A stretch of DNA of 31,118 bases from positions 1-31,118 of IMG/VR virus record IMGVR_UViG_3300036985_006499; one strand, given 5' to 3'. Both the position numbers and the translations under genes were made by a program. A model generated the notes under the pieces. That model was not told the origin of the DNA. It saw nothing but the letters and a program-made list of their open reading frames with translations, and made no database searches. Positions within the stretch are counted from its first letter, which is position 1. Each line of letters starts with the position of its first letter. Positions 1 through 6,531 of the stretch are shown in pieces. Source of the stretch: a virus.

Positions 1-163
1 ATCTGCAACTGATTATGTTCAGGGAAATATAAATACAGCTACCACTGGAATTTACCTAGAGTTAAACTCATTTATCAACAGCACTCATTCTACTGGTATT
101 ACATTTACAACTTGCGACACTAACATCGCAGTTCTAGCTAGTTCTAATACTTATTACGCTTAA
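1..163 (+). CDS. C-terminal end of an unknown protein (partial)
   Basis: This is an open frame running in from the left edge and ending at TAA 161-163; the first full codon is at position 2. The 53 visible residues are rich in Thr, Ser, Asn and Gly (for example TTGIYLELNSFINSTHSTG). That composition is common in beta-rich phage surface or structural proteins, but I recognise no family. It lies upstream of the prohead protease, on the same strand, where a lambda-type phage would have its portal gene. The fragment does not look like the end of a portal. The next ORF starts 2 bases after the stop, so the two are probably co-transcribed. Function unknown. Confidence 0.6.
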   Translation, partial: SATDYVQGNINTATTGIYLELNSFINSTHSTGITFTTCDTNIAVLASSNTYYA

Positions 164-164
164 T

Positions 165-344
165 ATGAAACTATTTTACAATGCAGACAAAATTTATTAC
201 TCCGTTCCAGACAAAGACTTGTTCTGGTTCACCCATTCAACCAATCTTCCTTTAACGGAATTGGAAATTGACGAAATAGACCCCACCAATAAGGCCATCT
301 GTCTTGACCTTATAAGATACGGAAACACCCAAATAAAATACTAA
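165..344 (+). CDS. Small hypothetical protein, 59 aa
   Basis: An ATG at 165 follows the previous stop by one base and opens a 59-codon frame ending at TAA 342-344. The protein begins MKLFYNADKIYYSVPDKDLF and is rich in aromatic residues early, then has an acidic stretch (TELEIDEIDPTNKA). There is no signal peptide, membrane segment or Cys pair. It resembles the short proteins often found beside phage tail-fibre genes, but I cannot assign it. The tight coupling to the upstream gene and the protein-like composition support it as real; the short length limits certainty. Confidence 0.55.
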   Translation: MKLFYNADKIYYSVPDKDLFWFTHSTNLPLTELEIDEIDPTNKAICLDLIRYGNTQIKY

Positions 345-353
345 CTTATTATA

Positions 354-440
354 ATGGGAAACAGATTAAAAATAGATATAATAGCTGGATCACGTAAAAA
401 CGTAAAACTATATTTAGTTAGTAATAGATTATATTCTTGA
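354..440 (+). CDS. Possible 28-aa small ORF
   Basis: ATG 354 to TGA 438-440, nine bases after the preceding stop, encodes a basic 28-residue peptide that includes AGSRKNVKLYLVS. Its TGA lies inside the -35 box of the promoter at 437-465. The spacing fits a gene array, but a frame this short could occur by chance. Function unknown. Confidence 0.3.
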   Translation: MGNRLKIDIIAGSRKNVKLYLVSNRLYS

Positions 441-465
441 CAAATGATTAAATTTTAACTACTAT
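437..465 (+). promoter_or_regulatory. Sigma70-like promoter for the head operon
   Basis: TTGACA (437-442) matches the -35 consensus exactly. After a 17-base spacer comes TACTAT (460-465), a 4-of-6 match to the -10 consensus. The expected start point near 472 lies shortly before the protease ATG at 488. It would drive the capsid and tail genes. Inferred from sequence alone. Confidence 0.5.
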
Positions 466-487
466 TTAATTAATTAACATTAAACTT

Positions 488-1705
488 ATGCCATACCCAG
501 GAGTGCCAAAGGAATTAACACCAAAAATGGATAGATGTGTAATAAAGGTGATGAAAACAGGTAAGGATAAATCATCTGCTATTGCTATTTGTAAAACTTC
601 AATAATGAGTCAAACTAAGCTAGAGGAAGAAAAACCTTGGAAAACAGTATCTGAAAAGGATACTAGGTATATGTTTTTCTCTTCTGATAATTTTTCAAAA
701 GACACAGAAGATGATGAGGAAGATGATGAGGAAGAAAAAAAGGTAAATACGCTTAAAGAAGGTAAATTTCTTAAAGGAGTGGAAGTCTTTAAGGCTGGAA
801 CATACAGGGGAATAGAATATAAAACATCAGCTTTAGACAAAATGGTTGCTAATTTCCACTATTTGAAAGCTCATGAAATTTTTGGAAATGTTCCAGTAAG
901 GTCTGATCATCCTGGTTTTTTCGGTGGAGGAGATATTATAGATAAAGTCGGCGGATATATCAGTGATTTAAGAAGAGATGGAAAGAAATTGGTTGCTGAT
1001 TTTAGAATTACAAGCCAAAAAATGTGGGATAAGATTATGGAAGGAACTTATGTAAACAGGAGTTCTGAGATCGGAACCTATGATGATAATGAAGGAACTG
1101 TTTATTCACCGGTATTATTTGGAGTTGCTTGGGTGGATATACCACAGGTCGAAGGACTATCGCCAACATTCTCCTATTCTAAGGATAATAAAAATATAAT
1201 TAATCTAAATAATTTAACTAACATGGCAGAAGAAATAAAAGATAATGCCTCAGAGGAAGTTAAAGATGAAATCAAAGAAGAGATTGAAGTTAAGGAAGAA
1301 GTAAAAGAAGAAGTTAAGGAAGAAGTAAAAGAGGAAGTTATCGAAGAAAAAAAGGAAGAAGTTCAATTATCTAAATCAGAAGCAATTGAATCATTTGATA
1401 AATTGTTTCCAAAAGAGTTTGAAGAACTTTCTAAATTAAGAGAGGAAAAATTCACAAAAGTATTTGATGAATTTGTAGAAAAAGGAAAAATTACACCTGC
1501 ATTGAAAGATAAGGAAATGGAATTTGCTAAAACTTTATCACAAGATCAATTTGACAAGTATATCGGTATTAAGGATGAAATGCCAGCTATTGTGAAACTT
1601 GATAAGGAAGAAATTGAGAATGATGAACAAAAAAAGCCTGAAGAGGTCGAATCAGGAGAGTCAGTAGAACAAAAAGCTGACGAATTCTTAAATGAAACTA
1701 AATAA
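488..1705 (+). CDS. Prohead protease fused to a scaffold-like C-terminus
   Basis: The 405-aa protein has three parts. Residues about 10-40 carry a short module (KMDRCVIKVMKTGKDKSSAI) of a kind seen at the start of other phage head proteins. Residues about 90-235 resemble Mu gpI-type prohead proteases: GVEVFKAGTYRGIEY, then VPVRSDHPG, GYISDLRRDGKKLVADF, and NRSSEIG before a GVAWVDIPQVEGLSP ending. Residues about 245-400 are Glu/Lys-rich and probably helical, with repeated EEVK units, as expected for an internal scaffold. Expected role: shape the prohead around the major capsid protein, then cleave and clear the scaffold. The decoration and capsid genes follow directly. The start has no Shine-Dalgarno but an AATTAATTAA leader. 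The protease family is inferred by resemblance; I cannot place the catalytic residues firmly. Confidence 0.8.
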   Translation: MPYPGVPKELTPKMDRCVIKVMKTGKDKSSAIAICKTSIMSQTKLEEEKPWKTVSEKDTRYMFFSSDNFSKDTEDDEEDDEEEKKVNTLKEGKFLKGVEVFKAGTYRGIEYKTSALDKMVANFHYLKAHEIFGNVPVRSDHPGFFGGGDIIDKVGGYISDLRRDGKKLVADFRITSQKMWDKIMEGTYVNRSSEIGTYDDNEGTVYSPVLFGVAWVDIPQVEGLSPTFSYSKDNKNIINLNNLTNMAEEIKDNASEEVKDEIKEEIEVKEEVKEEVKEEVKEEVIEEKKEEVQLSKSEAIESFDKLFPKEFEELSKLREEKFTKVFDEFVEKGKITPALKDKEMEFAKTLSQDQFDKYIGIKDEMPAIVKLDKEEIENDEQKKPEEVESGESVEQKADEFLNETK

Positions 1706-1720
1706 TAAAAATTAAAAATT

Positions 1721-2137
1721 ATGCGTTCAATTACACCTGCTAGTGGAATTACAATTAAGGAATACTTAGCATCAACGACTGGAAATATCTTTGATAGTGC
1801 CACTCTTGAGGACTCTGTTGTTTCTACTGTTTATTCTGATAGCAAAAAATATTTGAATAAAGGAGTTGTTCTTGCGAGAATAACATCTCCTTCAACTACT
1901 TCCGGTATGGTTGGTCCTTATGACCTAACTGCTTCCGATGGTAGACAACTTTCCTATGGAATTGTAGGAATAAACGATACTTTTGCAGATCTTTCAAACG
2001 GAGATGTAGAGGTTGGAGTTCTTGTAGAAGGAAGAGTACTAGAATCTCAAATCGTTATGGGTTCTGCAGATGGAGCTTTGCCTCCTACTTACAAGGAACT
2101 CTTGAGAAATTCAAAAGTTGATATTAAATTTAACTAA
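1721..2137 (+). CDS. Head decoration protein, lambda gpD-like
   Basis: At 138 aa this is close to the size of lambda gpD (about 110 aa) with an N-terminal extension. The core KGVVLARITSP, then PYDLTASDGRQLSYGIVG and VEVGVLVEGRVLESQI, follows the gpD pattern: a short strand, a 'D..ASDG' turn and a Val-rich C-terminal half. Such proteins bind as trimers on the expanded capsid and stabilise it after packaging. Its place between the protease/scaffold and the major capsid gene is the lambda order (C/Nu3-D-E). The ATG at 1721 follows an AATTAAAAATT leader 15 bases after the previous stop. Confidence 0.82.
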   Translation: MRSITPASGITIKEYLASTTGNIFDSATLEDSVVSTVYSDSKKYLNKGVVLARITSPSTTSGMVGPYDLTASDGRQLSYGIVGINDTFADLSNGDVEVGVLVEGRVLESQIVMGSADGALPPTYKELLRNSKVDIKFN

Positions 2138-2152
2138 CATTAATTAAAAAAT

Positions 2153-3193
2153 ATGGCGGAAAAACTTTCTGTTTATGGGTTAGACCAGGCCACAATGACT
2201 GCTGTTGTTCGAAAACTTGAGAACAAGGGTGGACAGAAAATTGGTCTTGAATTTCTTCCTTTTTATGATTCTCCTACCGAGGAAATCACATGGGATATTA
2301 TAACAGCTAAAAATCCATTGGCTAGCTTTAGGGCTGTTGATGGTGAAGCTGAAATTGTCGGAAGACAAGGATTCCAAAGAGCATATGCTGATGTTGCTAG
2401 CATTGCAAGAAAGGAAAGATTCAATGTTTCTGATTTAAGAAAAATCAGAGAAGCTGGCATGTTGCCAATCGTAGATGGTTCTACATCTCTTGTTGCACAA
2501 ATGGGTGCTGCTGCTAAGAAGAAAATCAGAGAAGCTTTGCAAAGATGCAAAGATGCTGTTGATAATCGAATCGAATGGTTGCAAGTATCTGCTCTTCTTG
2601 GAAAAATTGATTCTCCAAGCGGAAGCAAGATAAAATTCTCTGTTGATTACGGAGTTACTGGAGGACAAACTGGAATTGTTCCAACAAATCTTTGGAGCGA
2701 TACAACCAATGCTACTCCATTGAAAGATATTCAAGATTGGCAAGAACTTGTTCTTACAAACACTGGAATCTTATTGGATACTATAATTATGAGTAGAAAA
2801 GCTCTTAATTATATCAAAGATAATGCAAAATTGCAGACAATATTTCAGTACACCAATCCTCTTCAGTCAATTGATATGGCTAAGACGATTGTTCAAGATA
2901 ATACCGGTTTGAAGATCAGAATTTATGATTCAACTTATACCAACGAGGCTGGAACAACTGTTACCAGATTCTTGGCTGAAAATAAGATAATCATGCTTCC
3001 TTCAACTGATATTCTTCCTGAAGGTGTTGGAAAGACTGCTCGTGTTGCTCATCCTTTGTCTGGATACACACAAGGTTATTATTCTTGGACTGAAGAAAAG
3101 AAAGATCCTTATGGAATCGAAGGTGGCGTAGGATTAGATTGCTTCCCAATGATCACTCATCCAGAAGCACTTCTTAATGCTATTGTTTACTAA
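2153..3193 (+). CDS. Major capsid protein, lambda gpE family
   Basis: A 346-aa protein, the usual length for the HK97-fold capsid protein E family (lambda gpE is 341 aa). The N-terminal part with FLPFYDSPTEEITWDII, followed by RAVDGEAEIVGRQGFQRAYA, then RKIREAGMLPIVDG and a helical stretch AAAKKKIREALQRCKDAVDNRIEW, resembles the family's N-arm, E-loop and spine helix. A later segment with IRIYDSTYTNEAG and a C-terminal block ending HPEALLNAIVY fits the A-domain end. It forms the icosahedral shell. A hairpin without a T-tract follows the gene (3221-3254), which could set capsid mRNA level or stability. Confidence 0.9.
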   Translation: MAEKLSVYGLDQATMTAVVRKLENKGGQKIGLEFLPFYDSPTEEITWDIITAKNPLASFRAVDGEAEIVGRQGFQRAYADVASIARKERFNVSDLRKIREAGMLPIVDGSTSLVAQMGAAAKKKIREALQRCKDAVDNRIEWLQVSALLGKIDSPSGSKIKFSVDYGVTGGQTGIVPTNLWSDTTNATPLKDIQDWQELVLTNTGILLDTIIMSRKALNYIKDNAKLQTIFQYTNPLQSIDMAKTIVQDNTGLKIRIYDSTYTNEAGTTVTRFLAENKIIMLPSTDILPEGVGKTARVAHPLSGYTQGYYSWTEEKKDPYGIEGGVGLDCFPMITHPEALLNAIVY

Positions 3194-3220
3194 TATAGCA
3201 AGTTAACTACTTTTGTAGAT

Positions 3221-3254
3221 TTACTGATTGGGCATGTCCTATGCCCAATAGTAA
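3221..3254 (+). promoter_or_regulatory. Hairpin after the capsid gene, no T-tract
   Basis: ATTGGGCAT (3227-3235) pairs perfectly with ATGCCCAAT (3241-3249) around a 5-base loop. After a one-base bulge (G3226), TTACT pairs with AGTAA, giving 14 pairs. No T-run follows, so it is not a classical intrinsic terminator. It may attenuate transcription or protect the capsid mRNA 3' end. Structure seen; role inferred. Confidence 0.6.
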
Positions 3255-3265
3255 GTCCATAAACA

Positions 3266-3442
3266 ATGTTTTTAGACAAATTAAAATTTGATAGCAATGA
3301 AATAAATCTTCACATTTTTGGAGTTAATGATAACAAAGAAGATGAGCCAGAATTTATTCAAGTAGATTTTAAGTGTGATGAATGTGGGTTTGTGGCTAAA
3401 AACGGTAATGGTTTAAGGATGCATAAAAAGAAACATAAATGA
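3266..3442 (+). CDS. Single C2H2 zinc-finger protein, 58 aa
   Basis: ATG 3266 to TGA 3440-3442, 58 codons; the stop overlaps the next start as ATGA. The C-terminal third is a textbook C2H2 finger, CDECGFVAKNGNGLRMHKKKH, with C37-x2-C40-x12-H53-x3-H57, Phe two after the second Cys and Leu in the usual hydrophobic position. Residues 1-36 are acidic with no motif I recognise. The tail KKKHK is basic, so nucleic-acid binding is plausible. Its place between the capsid and head-tail connector genes is unusual. It could be a minor head protein, a packaging factor or a late regulator. Confidence is high for the gene and metal site, low for the function. Confidence 0.8.
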   Translation: MFLDKLKFDSNEINLHIFGVNDNKEDEPEFIQVDFKCDECGFVAKNGNGLRMHKKKHK

Positions 3443-3942
3443 GCACTTATTCAATAGATACAGATGTAACAGAAAAATATGCACATTTAACAACACCGAC
3501 TAATGTTGTTATATCTAATTTTAGGAAAGATTCTTATAATTATATTAATGCAAGAATAAGAAGCATTTACTCAGTTCCTGTTGTAAGCACAGACGAATCG
3601 GATAAAGGAATTTTAAGAGTTATTGAGTCTAAATTATCAGCAGGAAATATTTTAATGTCTGTTGCTGCTGTCCAAGAAGCTGAAAATTTACATTCTTACG
3701 CAGAAAGTTTGATAAAAGACGCTGAAAATCTTTTAACAATGCTTGTTGATGAGAGTATGCAATTATCTTCACTGGCTACCAGAGATACTTCTGAATCTAC
3801 TGATGATAGGATACTTCAAGGATCTGCTCCTGATAGTTATGCTACTTTTGACAGACCGATGAGCGGAGTTGATAATGACGCTATTGAAGGAATTGTTGAT
3901 TCTGAGAAGTACAATTCATTAGAGGATGTTAAAACTTTATGA
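3439..3942 (+). CDS. Head-tail connector (DUF1320/gp6-like)
   Basis: A 167-aa, mostly helical protein. Its N-terminal half (ISNFRKDSYNYINARIRSIYSVPV) resembles the gp6/DUF1320-type head completion proteins, where a helix of the form 'A...I..YI..R...PV' is typical; two further helices follow (residues about 65-115). The C-terminal third (GSAPDSYATFDRPMSG) looks flexible. Such proteins form a ring below the portal that closes the DNA-filled head and receives the tail. The gene overlaps the zinc-finger gene before it and the tail completion gene after it by 4 bases each. The assignment rests on motif resemblance and synteny. Confidence 0.7.
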   Translation: MSTYSIDTDVTEKYAHLTTPTNVVISNFRKDSYNYINARIRSIYSVPVVSTDESDKGILRVIESKLSAGNILMSVAAVQEAENLHSYAESLIKDAENLLTMLVDESMQLSSLATRDTSESTDDRILQGSAPDSYATFDRPMSGVDNDAIEGIVDSEKYNSLEDVKTL

Positions 3943-4412
3943 TAAAGTTTGAAGTTATCGGTTTAGAAAATTTAAAAAAAGGATTACTTAGATTTTCACA
4001 AATAAACAAAATTGCTTATGATTGGATGAAATCAGGACAGCCGGATGAGATAATGAATAAAAGTTTTCAAAAAAACTTTACTTCTCAAGGAAGACCTAAT
4101 AAGTGGAAAGCTCTATCTCCCATAACTAAAGAAGAAAGGAAAAAATTAGGTTTTGGAACAGCTCCTATACTTAGAAGAACAGGAAATCTATATGATGAAA
4201 TAACTTCTATGATCGGGAAGAAAGCTATCAGTTCTAGGGAATCTTCTGTAGAATGGGGAATAAATCAATTAAGAAAAGAAGAGCAAGGTAAGTTTGCAGG
4301 ACATCAATTAGGAAAAAGAACTCCCAAAAGACAAACTTTAGGATTTCAAAAAGAAGATAAGACAAGATTAGTAAGAAGTTTAAGGGAATGGATTTTTAAA
4401 CAAGTCATATGA
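3939..4412 (+). CDS. Tail completion protein (Mu gpG / virion morphogenesis family)
   Basis: A 157-aa basic protein. The run F-x-SQGRPNKWKALSPITKEER, followed by ILRRTGNLYDEI, matches the phage virion morphogenesis family (Mu gpG-like, P2 gpS-like), which has a 'G..W..L...T......IL..TG.L..S' signature. These proteins join completed tails to heads. The C-terminus (GKRTPKRQTLGFQKEDKTRLVRSLREW) also fits: family members end with an 'R.P.R..LG' element. It overlaps its neighbours by 4 bases each, so it is translationally coupled within the connector set. Confidence 0.82.
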   Translation: MIKFEVIGLENLKKGLLRFSQINKIAYDWMKSGQPDEIMNKSFQKNFTSQGRPNKWKALSPITKEERKKLGFGTAPILRRTGNLYDEITSMIGKKAISSRESSVEWGINQLRKEEQGKFAGHQLGKRTPKRQTLGFQKEDKTRLVRSLREWIFKQVI

Positions 4413-4882
4413 GAAATAAGATTTTAAATAATATCAAAGACGGATTGGCTGCTAATATGGGAGAAGATGGATTGTATGCTGATTTAAAAATTGAAGATAT
4501 CCAAAATAGGTTTCCTCAAACTATCACAGTCAACAGATTTATCGGAGTGGCAATTGAAAGAGCAGGAACGGAAGATAAAGAAATTGGAAACTATTGTCCG
4601 GTTAGAAAAAATTATAATTGTAGCGTAGTGGTTGTTAATAAGAGTGCTGATTATGATTCTGGACAAACAGATTTGGATACATTAGTTAATAGGATTATAA
4701 AATATTTTAAGCAAGATACTGGAAATTTAAACGGATTGTCTTTGACAAAAGATAGTATTGTAGAAACTGTTTATGGATATAGTGTTGAAGATTTCGATTA
4801 TGTTTCTGGAGAATTCAAGGTCGGTAATCTAGGACATTTTTGCATAATCAACTTGCTTATTAAAACGGAAATAATAATTTAA
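4409..4882 (+). CDS. Tail terminator-like / minor tail protein
   Basis: A 157-aa protein between the tail completion and tail tube genes, where siphophages encode their tail terminator (lambda gpU-like). It starts with a helix (MRNKILNNIKDGLAANM). A beta-rich body follows with VRKNYNCSVVVVNKS, a helix LDTLVNRIIKYFKQ and a final strand ILLIKTEIII-like hydrophobic end, an alpha-beta layout in keeping with that family. No catalytic motif is visible. The assignment is mainly synteny and fold impression. Confidence 0.55.
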   Translation: MRNKILNNIKDGLAANMGEDGLYADLKIEDIQNRFPQTITVNRFIGVAIERAGTEDKEIGNYCPVRKNYNCSVVVVNKSADYDSGQTDLDTLVNRIIKYFKQDTGNLNGLSLTKDSIVETVYGYSVEDFDYVSGEFKVGNLGHFCIINLLIKTEIII

Positions 4883-4894
4883 TTATATACTTTT

Positions 4895-5878
4895 ATGGCT
4901 TATACAGCAGAAACGGGCAGTGTAGGATTAGCTATACAACCAGTAAAAGGAACTTTCACAGAACCAACTGATTTCATTAAGGTTACAAGTGTTGATCTTA
5001 ATCCAGAAGGTGAAAAAATTGTTCCTGATGCTGAAATTGGGATGGATTCATTTATCAGTGATGTTTATCAGGGAAGTTATCGTATAGCTGGTTCTTTGGA
5101 TGCCTACGTAAGACCACAGGCTATGGGATTGCTTTTTTATGGAGCTTTAGGAAAATATACATCATCTGGTTCACTTGGAAATGGAGCATATATGCATAAC
5201 TTTACCGCATCTGGAACTCTTCCTTGGCTTTCAATTAAGAAAAATGTATCAACTAACATTGAAACATTTGATTACACTGATTGCAAGATTGAAGGATTTA
5301 CTCTCGATATCAACGCATCAGAGCCTTGTACGGCTAGCTTTGATATTGTCGGTATCAGTGATAAAGTAGGATCAACTCCAACACCTACTTATGAAACAGC
5401 ACCAATATTGATTGCTTCAAAAGCAACTATCAATATCGGAGGAACAGCAGTTTCAGTTAAGAATTGTTCAATAGAATACAAAAATAATCTTGACAATGAA
5501 GATTATCGAGTAGGAACAAGATTCTTAGGAGACATTACTGAGAAAAGAAGAGATTTAGATATCAAACTTGATATAGTTCTTGATACTACTTCTAAACTTT
5601 ATAGGAAGTCATTCTATGGAACAGCATCTGCAACAACTGCAGGATTCGATGTTTATGCAGATAGACTTGATGTTATCATTGACAGTCCAACAGTGATCGG
5701 AACTTCTGTCTTGACACATAAGATTCTTATCCAAATTAAGAATTGCGTATTTATGGCTGCTCCAGTTCCAGCTTCAGGAGATGACTTAGTTGTCATTCCT
5801 TTGGAATTGAAAGCTACCAAGATAGCATCTCAAAACATGATGGAAATCCATGTTTGGAATGGAAAAGCGAGCTACTAA
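4895..5878 (+). CDS. Major tail tube protein
   Basis: A 327-aa beta-rich protein. The start, GSVGLAIQPVKGTFTEPTDFIKVTS, is typical of phage tail tube proteins of the large siphovirus type ('G...E...GT...P...F..V.S'). The middle (GFTLDINASEPCTASFDIVG) and the later VKNCSIEYKNNLDNEDYRVG resemble the strand-turn repeats of these proteins, which often have two similar halves. It polymerises into the hollow tail tube around the tape measure. A strong 13-bp hairpin follows (5894-5929), then the chaperone genes, which is the conserved order. The ATG at 4895 has an AATTTAATTATA leader and no Shine-Dalgarno. Confidence 0.8.
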   Translation: MAYTAETGSVGLAIQPVKGTFTEPTDFIKVTSVDLNPEGEKIVPDAEIGMDSFISDVYQGSYRIAGSLDAYVRPQAMGLLFYGALGKYTSSGSLGNGAYMHNFTASGTLPWLSIKKNVSTNIETFDYTDCKIEGFTLDINASEPCTASFDIVGISDKVGSTPTPTYETAPILIASKATINIGGTAVSVKNCSIEYKNNLDNEDYRVGTRFLGDITEKRRDLDIKLDIVLDTTSKLYRKSFYGTASATTAGFDVYADRLDVIIDSPTVIGTSVLTHKILIQIKNCVFMAAPVPASGDDLVVIPLELKATKIASQNMMEIHVWNGKASY

Positions 5879-5893
5879 AAACTTTAATATAGT

Positions 5894-5938
5894 CTATGGG
5901 GGAGTAACGCTGATGATACTCCCCCATAGCTCATCAGC
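5894..5938 (+). promoter_or_regulatory. Two mutually exclusive hairpins before the tail chaperone gene
   Basis: A perfect 13-bp stem pairs 5894-5906 (CTATGGGGGAGTA) with 5917-5929. Its 10-base loop contains GCTGATGA (5909-5916), whose exact complement TCATCAGC follows the stem at 5931-5938. The only link is one base (C5930), too short to span a 13-bp helix, so the two pairings should exclude each other. This A-B-A'-B' arrangement is that of an attenuator or riboswitch-like switch. It ends 6 bases before ATG 5945. The pairing is seen; switching is inferred. Confidence 0.65.
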
Positions 5939-5944
5939 AAAAAT

Positions 5945-6313
5945 ATGACAGTATATTTTGGAGTAAAAAAAACAAAGAAATTCTATCTTGATGAATCTAA
6001 TGATCAATGGATAGAATTCAAAGTATTAACAGAGGGAGAAAGAGTGCAGTATCAAGATTCAGTATCTGGAAAAGTTTCAATCAACCAAGCTACTCAAATG
6101 GGAGAGATTGAAACTAGAATGGGAAGTGATAGGGCGGCTCTTATTAAATTAGCAGTATGCGGATATGACATATTGGTCGGTGAAATCGGAGAAAGATTGG
6201 CCGGATATGATAAGGCAAAATGGGAAGAACTTTATGAAGGAATGGATGGTAATGTAGCGGAGAAACTTTATGATGAAATAAAGAAATTCAATGGTTTTGA
6301 TAAAAAAAAATAG
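5945..6313 (+). CDS. Tail assembly chaperone, short form (gpG-like)
   Basis: A 122-aa protein between the tail tube and tape measure genes, the constant position of tail assembly chaperones. It begins MTVYFGVKKTKKFYLDESND and is acidic and mainly helical later (DKAKWEELYEGMDGNVAEKLYDEIKKF). It ends KKK-stop on a run of nine A (6302-6310) followed by TAG. The second chaperone frame opens exactly there in -1, so ribosomes that slip make a longer G-T-type fusion. Chaperones of this kind coat the tape measure during tail assembly and are absent from the virion. Confidence 0.78.
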   Translation: MTVYFGVKKTKKFYLDESNDQWIEFKVLTEGERVQYQDSVSGKVSINQATQMGEIETRMGSDRAALIKLAVCGYDILVGEIGERLAGYDKAKWEELYEGMDGNVAEKLYDEIKKFNGFDKKK

Positions 6314-6531
6314 TAGAAACAGATTTTATTTCTAAAGTAAGAGCTTGGGCAAAAGGGCATCCGATATTGAATCCTCCGCCTGAGCTTTCTTTATTTATAA
6401 TGTGCAAAGAGTTTAATTGTTTGCCAGATTCCGGTGGATGGTATGACCAAAGTCCTGACATATGTGAAAAATTTGAAATTATAACTAAGATAATTTCAGA
6501 AGAAGAATCTAAGAAAAATAAGAAAAAATAA
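6304..6531 (+). CDS. Chaperone extension made by -1 frameshift (gpT-like)
   Basis: This -1 frame is closed by TAA at 6301-6303 and stays open to TAA 6529-6531. It encodes about 75 residues, including FISKVRAWAKGHPILNPPPE, MCKEF and GGWYDQSPDICEKFEIITKI, and ends in Lys-rich residues. It has no suitable start codon of its own near the 5' end. The frames can only be joined inside the A9 run: tandem AAA codons at 6305-6310 allow a slip on A-AAA-AAA, after which the reading continues ATA-GTA-GAA. The stop overlaps the tape measure start (TAATG). Frameshifting here is a well-known property of the lambda G/GT pair. RNA polymerase slippage on A9 is an alternative. Confidence 0.75.
   Translation, partial: KKIVETDFISKVRAWAKGHPILNPPPELSLFIMCKEFNCLPDSGGWYDQSPDICEKFEIITKIISEEESKKNKKK

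Noticed and set aside
610-840. A 76-aa poly-Ser ORF opposite the protease/scaffold gene
   Set aside because: It is the antisense shadow of the GAA/GAT-rich acidic stretch of the real gene.
5175-5369. A 64-aa plus-strand ORF within the tail tube gene
   Set aside because: Out-of-frame shadow; the tube protein reads through the same bases with clear homology-type motifs.
5894-5938. H-type pseudoknot of the 13-bp and 8-bp stems
   Set aside because: The one-base linker C5930 cannot span a 13-bp helix; mutually exclusive hairpins fit better.
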